Shown here: positions 5,164 to 11,181 of the stretch, piece by piece
Layout: each line of letters starts with the position of its first letter
Position numbering within the stretch: position 1 is the stretch's first letter
From: Candidatus Obscuribacterales bacterium
GTDB lineage: Bacteria; Cyanobacteriota; Vampirovibrionia; Obscuribacterales; Obscuribacteraceae
Reading direction: 5' to 3'
Length of the DNA: 11,181 nucleotides
Assembly (NCBI GenBank): GCA_021732245.1
Contig: JAKFVJ010000356.1
Coordinates: forward strand, 1 to 11,181
Notes under the pieces: generated by a model
What the model was told of the DNA's origin: nothing
The model's input: the letters and a program-made list of their open reading frames with translations, nothing else
Database searches by the model: none
Made by a program: the position numbers and the translations under genes

Positions 5164-6009
5164 TCAGTCGATGAAATACGGAATCTTTTGTGCCGGGTAG
5201 GGCTCGCACATTGGATTCATTGGTGCGAGCTGTAATCCGATTTCGCCGTGTGAGCCTGGTGAGGCTTTGGGGAGATAGACTTCGTCTATCTCGGTGTCCG
5301 CCGGCTGATCTGGTAGCACTACGGTAACGCGACCATCTTCCATCGGCATCATGACCTTAACGAAATGATCCGGAGGTAGTGTCGGGCCCTTCTTTACGTA
5401 ATCGGCGCCATCGGCGGTTGTGCGCAGGAAAACCAATGCGCCTCCTGATGGTATCGTGATCGAAGTCGGCAACGAAAGATGTCCGGAGGCTTCGACGAAT
5501 GCATATCCAGATTGAGGGAAAGTCGCTGGATTGTAGCCAACCTCGTCTGGTTTTTCTGGTTCTTCAGGATTCCATTCGTTACCAAACTTCTCAAATATTG
5601 CGTCTTGCCGTGATTTGGGTACATACTTCCGCAACAACTTTTCGAGTTCGTTGGGGTCAAGTTGATGTTCGGGGCAAAATTCCTGTTTAAAAGACTCCGG
5701 CACTATGTACATTACTTCCCATACCGACTCGGCAGTTGACTTGCCCAGGTCTTTCATTGCCTCGACAAACGATGCAGGTAGACCAGGGACATCAGCGAGG
5801 TCTGTCCCTGGCAATTTCTTCAGCTTGTATTTGTTCGCAGGATCGTCGGTGGACGGTGCAGGAGTTGCTTCTTGCTTCGGTCGATAGTCGAACAAGTGGA
5901 GGGCACGCATAGTTCCTAGCAACGCACGAGTTGCATTGAAGGCGACTTTCTTCCATGTAGGAAGTTGTTGGTACCACTCGAGGGCGCCAGTGGGCAATTG
6001 TTGGGTCAT
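5164..6009 (-). CDS. Hypothetical protein, 281 residues
   Basis: The protein starts MTQQLPTGALEWYQQLPTW. An N-terminal amphipathic helix (KKVAFNATRALLGTMRALHLF) is followed by a proline-rich linker, a helical acidic middle (DPNELEKLLRKYVPKSRQDAIFEKFG) and a strand-rich C-terminal half (SGYAFVEASGHLSLPTSI, then ALVFLRTT, then GRVTVVLP). It has no signal peptide or convincing membrane helix and belongs to no family I recognise. The ATG at 6009 has AGGAG 8 nt upstream and starts 2 nt after the previous stop. The open frame extends to 6129 but there it crosses the upstream gene and is only an arginine-rich shadow. The tight spacing points to joint expression with the 138-residue protein. Confidence 0.8.
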   Translation of the reverse strand: MTQQLPTGALEWYQQLPTWKKVAFNATRALLGTMRALHLFDYRPKQEATPAPSTDDPANKYKLKKLPGTDLADVPGLPASFVEAMKDLGKSTAESVWEVMYIVPESFKQEFCPEHQLDPNELEKLLRKYVPKSRQDAIFEKFGNEWNPEEPEKPDEVGYNPATFPQSGYAFVEASGHLSLPTSITIPSGGALVFLRTTADGADYVKKGPTLPPDHFVKVMMPMEDGRVTVVLPDQPADTEIDEVYLPKASPGSHGEIGLQLAPMNPMCEPYPAQKIPYFID

Positions 6010-6011
6010 AA

Positions 6012-6428
6012 TTAAATCTCCTCTGTGTCTGCTTGTGATTGGAGAAACCAGGCGACGACGCCTGGGTCGCCGGCGGCGATGCAGCCTTCGTCTGGATCGT
6101 CTTTGTGCGCTTCGGTAAACTTGCGCCAATTGACGGCGCGCGACATTCTTGGTTGTGTTGGGTCATCGCGGATGAGCTTTGCCCAGACAACGTCGTAAAT
6201 TGCATTGAGCTGCTCGACTGTTGCGGCGCTGTCTTGCTGGAGCAAAGCTTTCACTTCGTTATCACCGCAATCTAGAGCTGTGACAAGTAACAGAAGTTCG
6301 GCTCGTGCGAGATCTAGCTTGCGGTTGAGTAGATGAAGTGATGACTCGTTGAGTAGCGCTCGGGCGAATTCCGCCTCGCGTTTTAGGCGCTCGATGATTG
6401 TTTGATTGGAATCTCGTGTAAGGTCCAT
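6012..6428 (-). CDS. Protein with HigA/XRE-antitoxin-like N-terminus
   Basis: This is a 138-residue helical protein. The first ~50 residues (MDLTRDSNQTIIERLKREAE, then FARALLNESSLHLLNRKLDLARAELLL) follow a pattern I know from small antitoxin/transcription-regulator proteins: LTRDF, then xAR-x-QRDPEF-x-ALL, then a helix with A-x-x-LRD. In those, a helix-turn-helix follows. Here the rest (VEQLNAIYDVVWAKLIRDDP, VNWRKFTEAHKDD) shows no clear helix-turn-helix, so DNA binding is doubtful. AGGAGG lies 5 nt before the ATG at 6428, the strongest site in the window. There are 2-nt gaps on both sides (Nudix-like gene before, 281-residue gene after). No toxin gene is identifiable next to it. The antitoxin link is inference from pattern memory. 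Confidence 0.75.
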   Translation of the reverse strand: MDLTRDSNQTIIERLKREAEFARALLNESSLHLLNRKLDLARAELLLLVTALDCGDNEVKALLQQDSAATVEQLNAIYDVVWAKLIRDDPTQPRMSRAVNWRKFTEAHKDDPDEGCIAAGDPGVVAWFLQSQADTEEI

Positions 6429-6430
6429 TA

Positions 6431-7048
6431 TTACCTCCTATCTTTCGATTGTGAGAAGAGTAGTGAACGGCGAAAGTCAGCCATGTCACTGATCGGTTCG
6501 ACTGGTTCAAAGTAGATTTTGCGATCCAAGTACTGGCGATAGAGTGCCAGGAGAAGATCATGTTGAGCGCCGAACTTACTTTGTTCGGGTGTCTCGGTGA
6601 TGACGATTTCGCGCACGTCAATGAGCAGACATTGCTTGGCTTCGCCGTCGTTGGGATAAGGCTCGCCTTCAACTGCGGCAATGAAGATGGCATCTGGGCA
6701 GCCGTAGAGTCCGAGTACTGGTTGGTTGATCAATCTCTTCGGGCATTGATTGGAGGTGACCTTTCCCAGTGTCGTTTTGCGGGGATCGGCGAAGCGATCG
6801 TTTTTGGCGAGCCAGAATCTGAGACCGGTAAGCGTTGCTCCTTTTCCACCTGCTTCTTGTACCCACTCTTCCTTGATGCAGGTCTCGTGATCTTGCGCGG
6901 GTAACTCACAACGTCCGCCTACTAAGGTGAGACGGCCGTTGTGTTTCTTTGCTTGTTCGATGACATACACCCTGTATGGATTATCTTTGTGGTGGGCGAT
7001 GATGGTGGAAGTCGGCACGGGAAATGGAATTAAAATTTTCTTGGCCAT
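6431..7048 (-). CDS. Nudix hydrolase-like protein, degenerate box
   Basis: This 205-residue protein has a Nudix-like layout: N-terminal strands (YRVYVIEQAKKHNGRLTLVGGRCE), a box-like segment to residue 67, and a late strand pair (DAIFIAAVEGEPYPNDGEAKQCLLIDVREI) typical of the fold. The box reads GGRCE (44-48) ... EEWVQEAG (60-67), against the consensus GX5EX7REUXEEXGU. The conserved Arg is Glu60, the first Glu of the EE pair is Gln64, and the G-to-E spacing is off. Metal-dependent hydrolysis may be altered or lost, leaving perhaps nucleotide binding. GGAG precedes the ATG at 7048 by 8 nt. It is the first gene of the region C operon, downstream of a 160-nt structured leader. Confidence 0.75.
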   Translation of the reverse strand: MAKKILIPFPVPTSTIIAHHKDNPYRVYVIEQAKKHNGRLTLVGGRCELPAQDHETCIKEEWVQEAGGKGATLTGLRFWLAKNDRFADPRKTTLGKVTSNQCPKRLINQPVLGLYGCPDAIFIAAVEGEPYPNDGEAKQCLLIDVREIVITETPEQSKFGAQHDLLLALYRQYLDRKIYFEPVEPISDMADFRRSLLFSQSKDRR

Positions 7049-7209
7049 GGATTTGTCTCCGGTTAATACTTATCTGCGAACCTGATGCTCAGGTTGAATG
7101 CGGCCAGCTCGGCACAGTTAGGCAGGTCTCCGTAGGCGGACTACAGAGAGCTGTACGATTCCTCGCTGGCGCTTTCGAACCATATGGAAAGGACTTTTTT
7201 GTCCTGTGA
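7049..7209 (-). promoter_or_regulatory. Structured intergenic leader upstream of the Nudix-like operon
   Basis: This 161-nt gap has three inverted repeats. At 7190-7205, AGGAC/GTCCT has a six-base A loop on the minus strand and is a weak terminator-like hairpin after the protease gene. At 7127-7149, the minus-strand RNA forms a 9-bp stem UCUCUGUAG/CUACGGAGA with one G-U pair and a 5-nt loop. At 7079-7095, AACCTGA/TCAGGTT closes a 3-nt loop, ending some 30 nt before the operon start. No protein-like frame spans it and I recognise no riboswitch class. It is probably a 5' leader with cis-regulatory structure. Confidence 0.4.
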
Positions 7210-9069
7210 CTACTCGGCTTTGGACACGCCGTCAGGAATCCCGTGCTGCACTGTGTAGCCCTCATGGAAGTAGGACTCAACATCAGCGCCGTAATTCCGT
7301 TTGGCTATGAGCTTGAACGTGTGCAGTACGTCCTGAGCGCCGGGTCTGTTCTCCCTGATGATGCGGACTAGGGTCTTATTGATGGCTGTTAGATCGAGGT
7401 CCATCTTGTGGACAATTGCTCGAAGCACAGCATCCTTGTCCAAGGCGCTCATCTCCGGCTTAACAGCCTTCTTGTATTCACCGGCAATCCACGCCTTAGC
7501 GGTGTGGATATAGGGCGCGTCCATCTTTTCGGCGATGTCGTGCTCCTCAGCACTCTCATCCAGTCCTTCCGGATAAGTCCACTTACCTTCCATCACCCGA
7601 ATTGGGTTGCCGAAAGCAAGAGTGGCTAACTCACCCTTCTCACTGAGACAAGACTCAAGCGTAAGTTTGAGACCAAGAAGGTCACCCTCTTCCAGAATGT
7701 CTTCGTTGCCGAAGAGATAGCTGTAGGCGTCAGACAACTGTTCATCCATCCCTGCCCAGAAGGGACCGGTGATACGTCTGCCTGTTTGCATTTGGATCTC
7801 GTGGTGCTCTTTGTGACCCCATTCGTGATAGATGACATCATAAGTCACCAACAAATGGCGACCTTTCGCCACAACATTTCTCACCCGGATGCCAAAACCA
7901 ATTACCCGCGCAGATGGGTAATAAGCAGCATTGTCAGTGATTCGCTGACCAAGCAATTTCTCCAATCCGACATAGGCTTTGGCCATGATGTCGCTTGGTT
8001 TGCTGCCAGTGCGCTCATGACGTTCGATGCACCTATTGATACCAATAAATGCTATCACCGCCGCCTGTTGAACAGAACCAAGCTCATATACGAAGCCCGA
8101 ACCATTCTCGTCGGCAAGAAGAATCGTGTTGGCATTACCGCGATCTTGCGGATCGAGATAGACCTCAACTTTAGCATTGGCTAGCATGCGCCTGCCAGTT
8201 TTTTGATCTACGCGCAAAGTGCCGGGATCAATGTCGATTACTCTCAACTGTTTGGCAGCTTCCTCGATAGAACCTGTATTAGGCTCGATAACAAACGCTT
8301 TTGCAGCCAAGTCGCAGTTCAAGTCACGACCGTACACAACGTTGCCGCGGTGATTGATAATCGTCTCTACCGGCATAGGCAGAGCGGTGTCACCAGGAGC
8401 AACCAAACGCAAATATATGCGTTGGACGGGCTTGAGCATTTTTCCATTTGGCGGCCGATTATATTGCTCTATATAACCACCCTCGTCCTCTGCCAGCTCG
8501 CAGTGAACATTAGGATCGGTGATCTTTAGAGCTTTACGAACGTCCTGCTCTGCTTTCTCGATAGCCTGCTCCTTGCTGAGAGCAAGTTTCGCTTTCGTAT
8601 CCACAGGCAATGCCTCTGTGGTATTGACGATGCGCCAGACAGACCAACTGCCATCATGGTTGGGAATTGCGCCCAGCGTGATTTTGCCGGCATGGACGAC
8701 TCTACCGTCGTGGACTTGTTGAGCTGATATGCTCGTCCCCAGATTTCCCTCTTCCTCGATATCACCGAGATAGAGCATTGTTGTAATGGCACCTTCTCGA
8801 TCAAGTTCGAGCAGGTCGCGGATTTCTGGATTGTTTAGCACAAGGTCCAGGAGTTGCTCAGACGATTCTGCTTCATAACGGAAGCCATCGTGATTGACTA
8901 CTTCTCCTACACGACCATCCGGTGCGTAGAGGATATCCGTGCCCGGATATTTCGCCTTGTAGGCCTCTGCCTTTTCTTTCGTCGCATCGGGTGGGGAGAC
9001 ATATGTTGTTGGACGTACCTTACCGATGAATACTCTGCGGCGACGTCTTGGTTGTTGATTCTTGGCCAT
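7210..9069 (-). CDS. Thermolysin/fungalysin-like zinc metalloprotease, no signal peptide
   Basis: The protein has 619 residues. The catalytic core follows the gluzincin (M4/M36) order: NAAYYP...VIGFG (380-393), the zinc motif HEWGH with His415, Glu416 and His419, then DEQLSDAYSYLFG, giving Glu443 as third ligand and Asp447 in an ExxxD motif. His522 (PYIHTAKAW) fits the catalytic histidine. Residues ~65-190 resemble a fungalysin/thermolysin propeptide, and 216-250 a PepSY-like hairpin. Such proteases are normally secreted zymogens, but here the N-terminus (MAKNQQPRRRRRVF) is basic with no hydrophobic segment, so export by Sec is unlikely. The ATG at 9069 has AGAGG 8 nt upstream; a GTG at 9129 lies inside the preceding terminator hairpin and is rejected. 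It stands alone, with no adjacent inhibitor that I can prove. Confidence 0.85.
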   Translation of the reverse strand: MAKNQQPRRRRRVFIGKVRPTTYVSPPDATKEKAEAYKAKYPGTDILYAPDGRVGEVVNHDGFRYEAESSEQLLDLVLNNPEIRDLLELDREGAITTMLYLGDIEEEGNLGTSISAQQVHDGRVVHAGKITLGAIPNHDGSWSVWRIVNTTEALPVDTKAKLALSKEQAIEKAEQDVRKALKITDPNVHCELAEDEGGYIEQYNRPPNGKMLKPVQRIYLRLVAPGDTALPMPVETIINHRGNVVYGRDLNCDLAAKAFVIEPNTGSIEEAAKQLRVIDIDPGTLRVDQKTGRRMLANAKVEVYLDPQDRGNANTILLADENGSGFVYELGSVQQAAVIAFIGINRCIERHERTGSKPSDIMAKAYVGLEKLLGQRITDNAAYYPSARVIGFGIRVRNVVAKGRHLLVTYDVIYHEWGHKEHHEIQMQTGRRITGPFWAGMDEQLSDAYSYLFGNEDILEEGDLLGLKLTLESCLSEKGELATLAFGNPIRVMEGKWTYPEGLDESAEEHDIAEKMDAPYIHTAKAWIAGEYKKAVKPEMSALDKDAVLRAIVHKMDLDLTAINKTLVRIIRENRPGAQDVLHTFKLIAKRNYGADVESYFHEGYTVQHGIPDGVSKAE

Positions 9070-9123
9070 GGTTAATACCTCTGTGTTATGACTTTTGGAT
9101 GACGAAAATTGCAATAGAAAACG

Positions 9124-9155
9124 AGACACCCAAGAGCGTGATCTCTCAGGTGTCT
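9124..9155 (-). terminator. Rho-independent terminator
   Basis: In the minus-strand RNA, AGACACCUGAGAG pairs with CUCUUGGGUGUCU across a 6-nt loop: 13 bp with two adjacent G-U pairs that are A-C mismatches on the other strand. CGUUUUCUAUU follows. It lies after the stop of the 217-residue gene (9221) and separates region A from the protease gene. Confidence 0.75.
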
Positions 9156-9220
9156 TACGTATGAGCGCAGACTTCTAGTTCCGTGCGCTATTGATGATTG
9201 GTGTGGACTCTATCGTGGAC

Positions 9221-9874
9221 TTAACGCTTGCCATTGCGTCTGCGATTGCGTTGCCAGGGGCGCGGCTTGAGCTGCTTAACATTGAGTTTCGGCGGCTTAA
9301 GATGCGGCGATACAAAGCTTAGAAAATCGGCGAAAGCCTCATTGTGTGCGCCAGGTTCACTCTGGTACTCGCGGTTCCAGTGTGGCAGTTCTAGCTGCGA
9401 TCGAAAGGGTTCTGCTGGTGGCGAAGCCATTTCCGCAAGCTTGTCGTACAGCGTCTTCTTTTCAGTTAACCGCATCAGTTTTCTGATGGCAGCACCTGCG
9501 ATACGCTCATCGCTATCAGCTATTGCTTTGGCAATACCGTATGCGACATCAGCGGCTCGCGCTTCCTTACCACCAGTATCCCCCATGGCGATTTGCATGA
9601 TCGGTTTCATCAGAGCACTCCATGAGACCACATCCGTACATTGCTCCTTGCAGAGCTTCACGAGCGCCTCAATTTCAGTGCGCAACTGGTCGCACTTAGT
9701 CACATGCTGCAAAACGCCGTGCTGCGGATCAGCAAGGCACCATTCACTGTATTGGCAAAACAAGCTGAACGGCTCAGTGTGACGGTAGAGTCTGTCAGTT
9801 GCGACATAGCTACCGTCTTCCAAATCTTCTGCCATTGCCAACAATGCGTGTCTGGCAGTTTCATTCATTTTCAT
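9221..9874 (-). CDS. Hypothetical helical protein with basic tail
   Basis: This 217-residue protein is predicted to be almost wholly helical. A cysteine-containing region (residues ~38-80: FCQYSEWCLADP, HVTKCDQL, LVKLCKEQC) is followed by a helix-rich centre (DVAYGIAKAIADSDERIAGAAIRKLMRL). The C-terminal ~25 residues are strongly basic (KQLKPRPWQRNRRRNGKR), suggesting contact with nucleic acid or another polyanion. There is no signal peptide or recognisable domain. GGAG lies 10 nt before the ATG at 9874; an internal ATG at 9868 is equally possible. It follows the beta-lactamase-fold gene by 64 nt and ends at a strong terminator, so it is probably the last gene of that unit. Confidence 0.75.
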   Translation of the reverse strand: MKMNETARHALLAMAEDLEDGSYVATDRLYRHTEPFSLFCQYSEWCLADPQHGVLQHVTKCDQLRTEIEALVKLCKEQCTDVVSWSALMKPIMQIAMGDTGGKEARAADVAYGIAKAIADSDERIAGAAIRKLMRLTEKKTLYDKLAEMASPPAEPFRSQLELPHWNREYQSEPGAHNEAFADFLSFVSPHLKPPKLNVKQLKPRPWQRNRRRNGKR

Positions 9875-9938
9875 AAAAGTGTTCTCCTCATAGATCTTTG
9901 GTAGTCAAATCAGGCACTAAATCCCGTGGCACCACAAT

Positions 9939-11009
9939 TCAGGCAGATGTGATCTCTAGCAATTGAGCCAAGATTTGCAATCCACCTGTGGTAGCAAGCT
10001 CTGAATTCGTGTTGCGCAGTACGACAATACCCAACCGTTTGGAAATGCTGAAGGCACACAGCGATGAGAAACCATAAGTTCCCCCGTTGTGCCACACAAT
10101 GTCGGTACCCGCTTTCTGACTGATGTGCCAACCTAAAGCGACTTGTCCATTTGGTATCGAATACCGCGTCGACAAAGCAAGTTCAACCGCCCGTTGCAGA
10201 GGCATTTCATCGATCAGTCCCAAATGCGCTTCAACAAACTGAAGCAGATCGTTAACACTTGACCGTAGAGCGCCGGCTCCGGCAAGCGCTGGACAATCCC
10301 ATGCGCAAGTTGGCGTACCATCTAATGCATATCCCTGGACCAGACCATCCACCTTACTTCCCGTGCTGTACAAATGCAGCGGCTTCAAAATACGTTTGCG
10401 AACCGCCGAATCATAGGTTGTATCGAGGACCCTGCGGGAGAGCAAGTGTCCCAAAAGTCCAACACCGAGATTCGAATATTCATATGTACCGGCGTTTCTT
10501 ACCTTCAGTCCCGATATCAGTTTGTAGAGCCTGCTTGAACCGTAGTTTGCATACGGATTCCTAGGATCATCAGCTTTAAGGTTGTCCGGCATTCTTGGCA
10601 GACCCGAGCGGTGCGTTGCTAACTCCAACAAGGTTAGCGCTGAGCCATCCTCATGAGTTGGTGGCGCAACACTTTTTGGAAGCAAGGCATCGATCGGGTC
10701 GTGCAGACTCAATTCACTCTTCTGAGCCAAATCGGCAAGCAAAAGCGTCGTAAAGACTTTAGTAATCGAGCCAATCTCGAATACAGAGTCTTCGCTTACA
10801 GCGCCACAGGTATATATTGAACGTCCCAGTGCACTTGTGACACCGACAACTGTGCCAACGGCTGAATGCTCAGAGGAGAAAATGCTTTGGATCGCTTTCT
10901 CGACTTCTCTCAAAGCCTCCTCTTCGAGAATCAATTCATTGGCGCGCTGTTCAATTTGTTCTCTTATCTCAGCGGGGAGTTTTTTCAAGTATTCATCAAG
11001 AGTGGTCAT
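9939..11009 (-). CDS. Beta-lactamase-fold serine hydrolase with antitoxin-like N-terminus
   Basis: This is a 356-residue protein of the class C beta-lactamase/D-aminopeptidase/EstB superfamily. The active-site motifs are SITK (Ser81, Lys84), YSN (Tyr178-Asn180) and HNGG (His307-Gly310, the counterpart of KTG). The neighbouring patterns LTLLELATHRSGLP and GWHIS also fit. It should be a serine esterase or peptidase acting on a D-amino-acid or ester substrate. There is no signal peptide, although relatives usually act outside the cytoplasm. Residues 1-~38 (TLDEYLKKLPAEIREQIE, ANELILEE, LREV) instead resemble the N-terminus of XRE/HigA-type antitoxins. AGGAG sits 7 nt before the ATG at 11009. The start overlaps the end of the truncated exonuclease frame by 14 nt. 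The antitoxin likeness is pattern memory, not a search. Confidence 0.88.
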   Translation of the reverse strand: MTTLDEYLKKLPAEIREQIEQRANELILEEEALREVEKAIQSIFSSEHSAVGTVVGVTSALGRSIYTCGAVSEDSVFEIGSITKVFTTLLLADLAQKSELSLHDPIDALLPKSVAPPTHEDGSALTLLELATHRSGLPRMPDNLKADDPRNPYANYGSSRLYKLISGLKVRNAGTYEYSNLGVGLLGHLLSRRVLDTTYDSAVRKRILKPLHLYSTGSKVDGLVQGYALDGTPTCAWDCPALAGAGALRSSVNDLLQFVEAHLGLIDEMPLQRAVELALSTRYSIPNGQVALGWHISQKAGTDIVWHNGGTYGFSSLCAFSISKRLGIVVLRNTNSELATTGGLQILAQLLEITSA

Positions 11010-11181
11010 TCAAGTTCTCCTTTGTTCCGGTCAACTGAGTAATCTCCGGAGAGATATCGAAATCCACCTTGATGGGCAGACAGTAGCTCTTCAGAATCTT
11101 CTTTTCTGGAATGCTGACTGTAGTTATGCCGATTTCGATAAGACGCTCATTGTCGTGCTCGGTGTCAACGACATTTACAAT
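10996..11181 (-). CDS. Truncated DEDDh exonuclease-like protein (5' end outside window)
   Basis: The only minus-strand frame open at the window edge encodes 61 residues and then TGA. It begins IVNVVDTEHDNERLIEIGIT, which matches the ExoI motif of DnaQ/RNase T-type 3'-5' exonucleases (DxE, then xxxRIIEIG), and continues to ISPEITQLTG, the usual next conserved stretch. It then stops after eight more residues, so the ExoII and ExoIII motifs, with the remaining catalytic Asp and His residues, are missing. Since ExoI is normally near the N-terminus, little more than the start should lie outside the window. It overlaps the next gene by 14 nt. It is probably a remnant; a nearby intact copy or a fusion upstream cannot be excluded. 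Confidence 0.6.
   Translation of the reverse strand: MVNVVDTEHDNERLIEIGITTVSIPEKKILKSYCLPIKVDFDISPEITQLTGTKENLNDHS

Noticed and set aside
5792..6693. Additional minus-strand frames of 137 and 143 residues
   Set aside because: They overlap tightly spaced genes that have clear binding sites, and their Ser/Thr/Pro/Gln-rich sequences are typical of out-of-frame shadows.
7174..7181. GGTTCGAA on the minus strand, like a tRNA T-loop
   Set aside because: No matching T-stem, acceptor stem or anticodon arm could be built around it.
7024..7283. Frames on both strands across the protease/Nudix gap
   Set aside because: No binding sites, partial overlap with real genes, and low-complexity composition; the gap is better read as structured RNA.
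9070..9123. TTGCAA and CATAAC as -35/-10 for the protease gene
   Set aside because: Each matches the consensus at only four of six positions with 18-nt spacing, and the start point would fall on the ribosome binding site.
7210..9129. GTG start at 9129 for the metalloprotease
   Set aside because: It lies inside the terminator hairpin of the upstream unit and has no binding site; the ATG at 9069 has one.
9228..9782. 184-residue plus-strand frame
   Set aside because: It lies wholly antisense to the 217-residue gene, which has a good binding site and fits the operon; the frame has no binding site and an erratic Ser/Cys-rich composition.

Overview
The window carries a run of genes all read from the minus strand, so in biological order it runs from position 11181 down to 1. 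The genes are compact, most have a clear AGGAG-type ribosome binding site 5-10 nt before an ATG, and several are coupled by 2-nt gaps, direct abutment or short overlaps. This fits a free-living bacterium of mid GC content that uses Shine-Dalgarno initiation. No rRNA, tRNA or housekeeping marker is present, so I cannot name the lineage. Most of the proteins are small and of no family I recognise, as in an accessory or lineage-specific region. I see no transposase, integrase, CRISPR array or phage structural gene.

Region A (11181-9221) holds the end of a truncated DEDDh-type 3'-5' exonuclease ORF. Next comes a beta-lactamase-fold serine hydrolase with no signal peptide, whose first ~40 residues resemble the N-terminus of XRE/HigA-type antitoxins. 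A helical protein with a very basic tail follows, and the region closes with a strong hairpin terminator (9124-9155). Region B (9069-7210) is a single 619-residue gene for a thermolysin/fungalysin-like gluzincin metalloprotease. It has HEWGH and ExxxD zinc-site motifs and a propeptide-like N-terminal half, but no export signal. Region C (7209-4275) starts with a structured 160-nt intergenic leader, then a tight operon: a Nudix-like protein with a degenerate box, a 138-residue protein with a second antitoxin-like N-terminus, a 281-residue unknown, a 91-residue possible I9-like protein, an overlapping 44-codon ORF and a 123-residue unknown.

Region D (4274-2304) has two blocks of small genes. 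Each block is preceded by the same 31-bp repeat, which in both copies encodes the mini-peptide MDDISSRLLL followed by a stop. The first block is a 131- and a 103-residue protein. The second is a two-TM membrane-anchored protein and a zinc-finger/coiled-coil protein, and it ends in a perfect 15-bp hairpin (2270-2303). Region E (2229-1) contains a 130-residue possibly I9-like protein and a three-gene operon: an acidic small protein, a BAAT/dienelactone-hydrolase-type alpha/beta hydrolase and a three-TM membrane protein. Its genes are followed by two copies of a 47-nt hairpin repeat, and the window ends with a Rho-independent terminator (35-60).

The most striking signals are not single enzymes. 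They are (i) the repeated leader mini-ORF with a synonymous difference at its last codon, (ii) the 47-nt hairpin repeat with a compensatory base-pair change, (iii) a set of intergenic hairpins whose mismatches become G-U pairs only in the minus-strand RNA, and (iv) normally secreted enzyme folds (metalloprotease, beta-lactamase) present here without signal peptides, alongside antitoxin-type N-termini. Joint function is inference; the sequence shows only co-orientation and close spacing.
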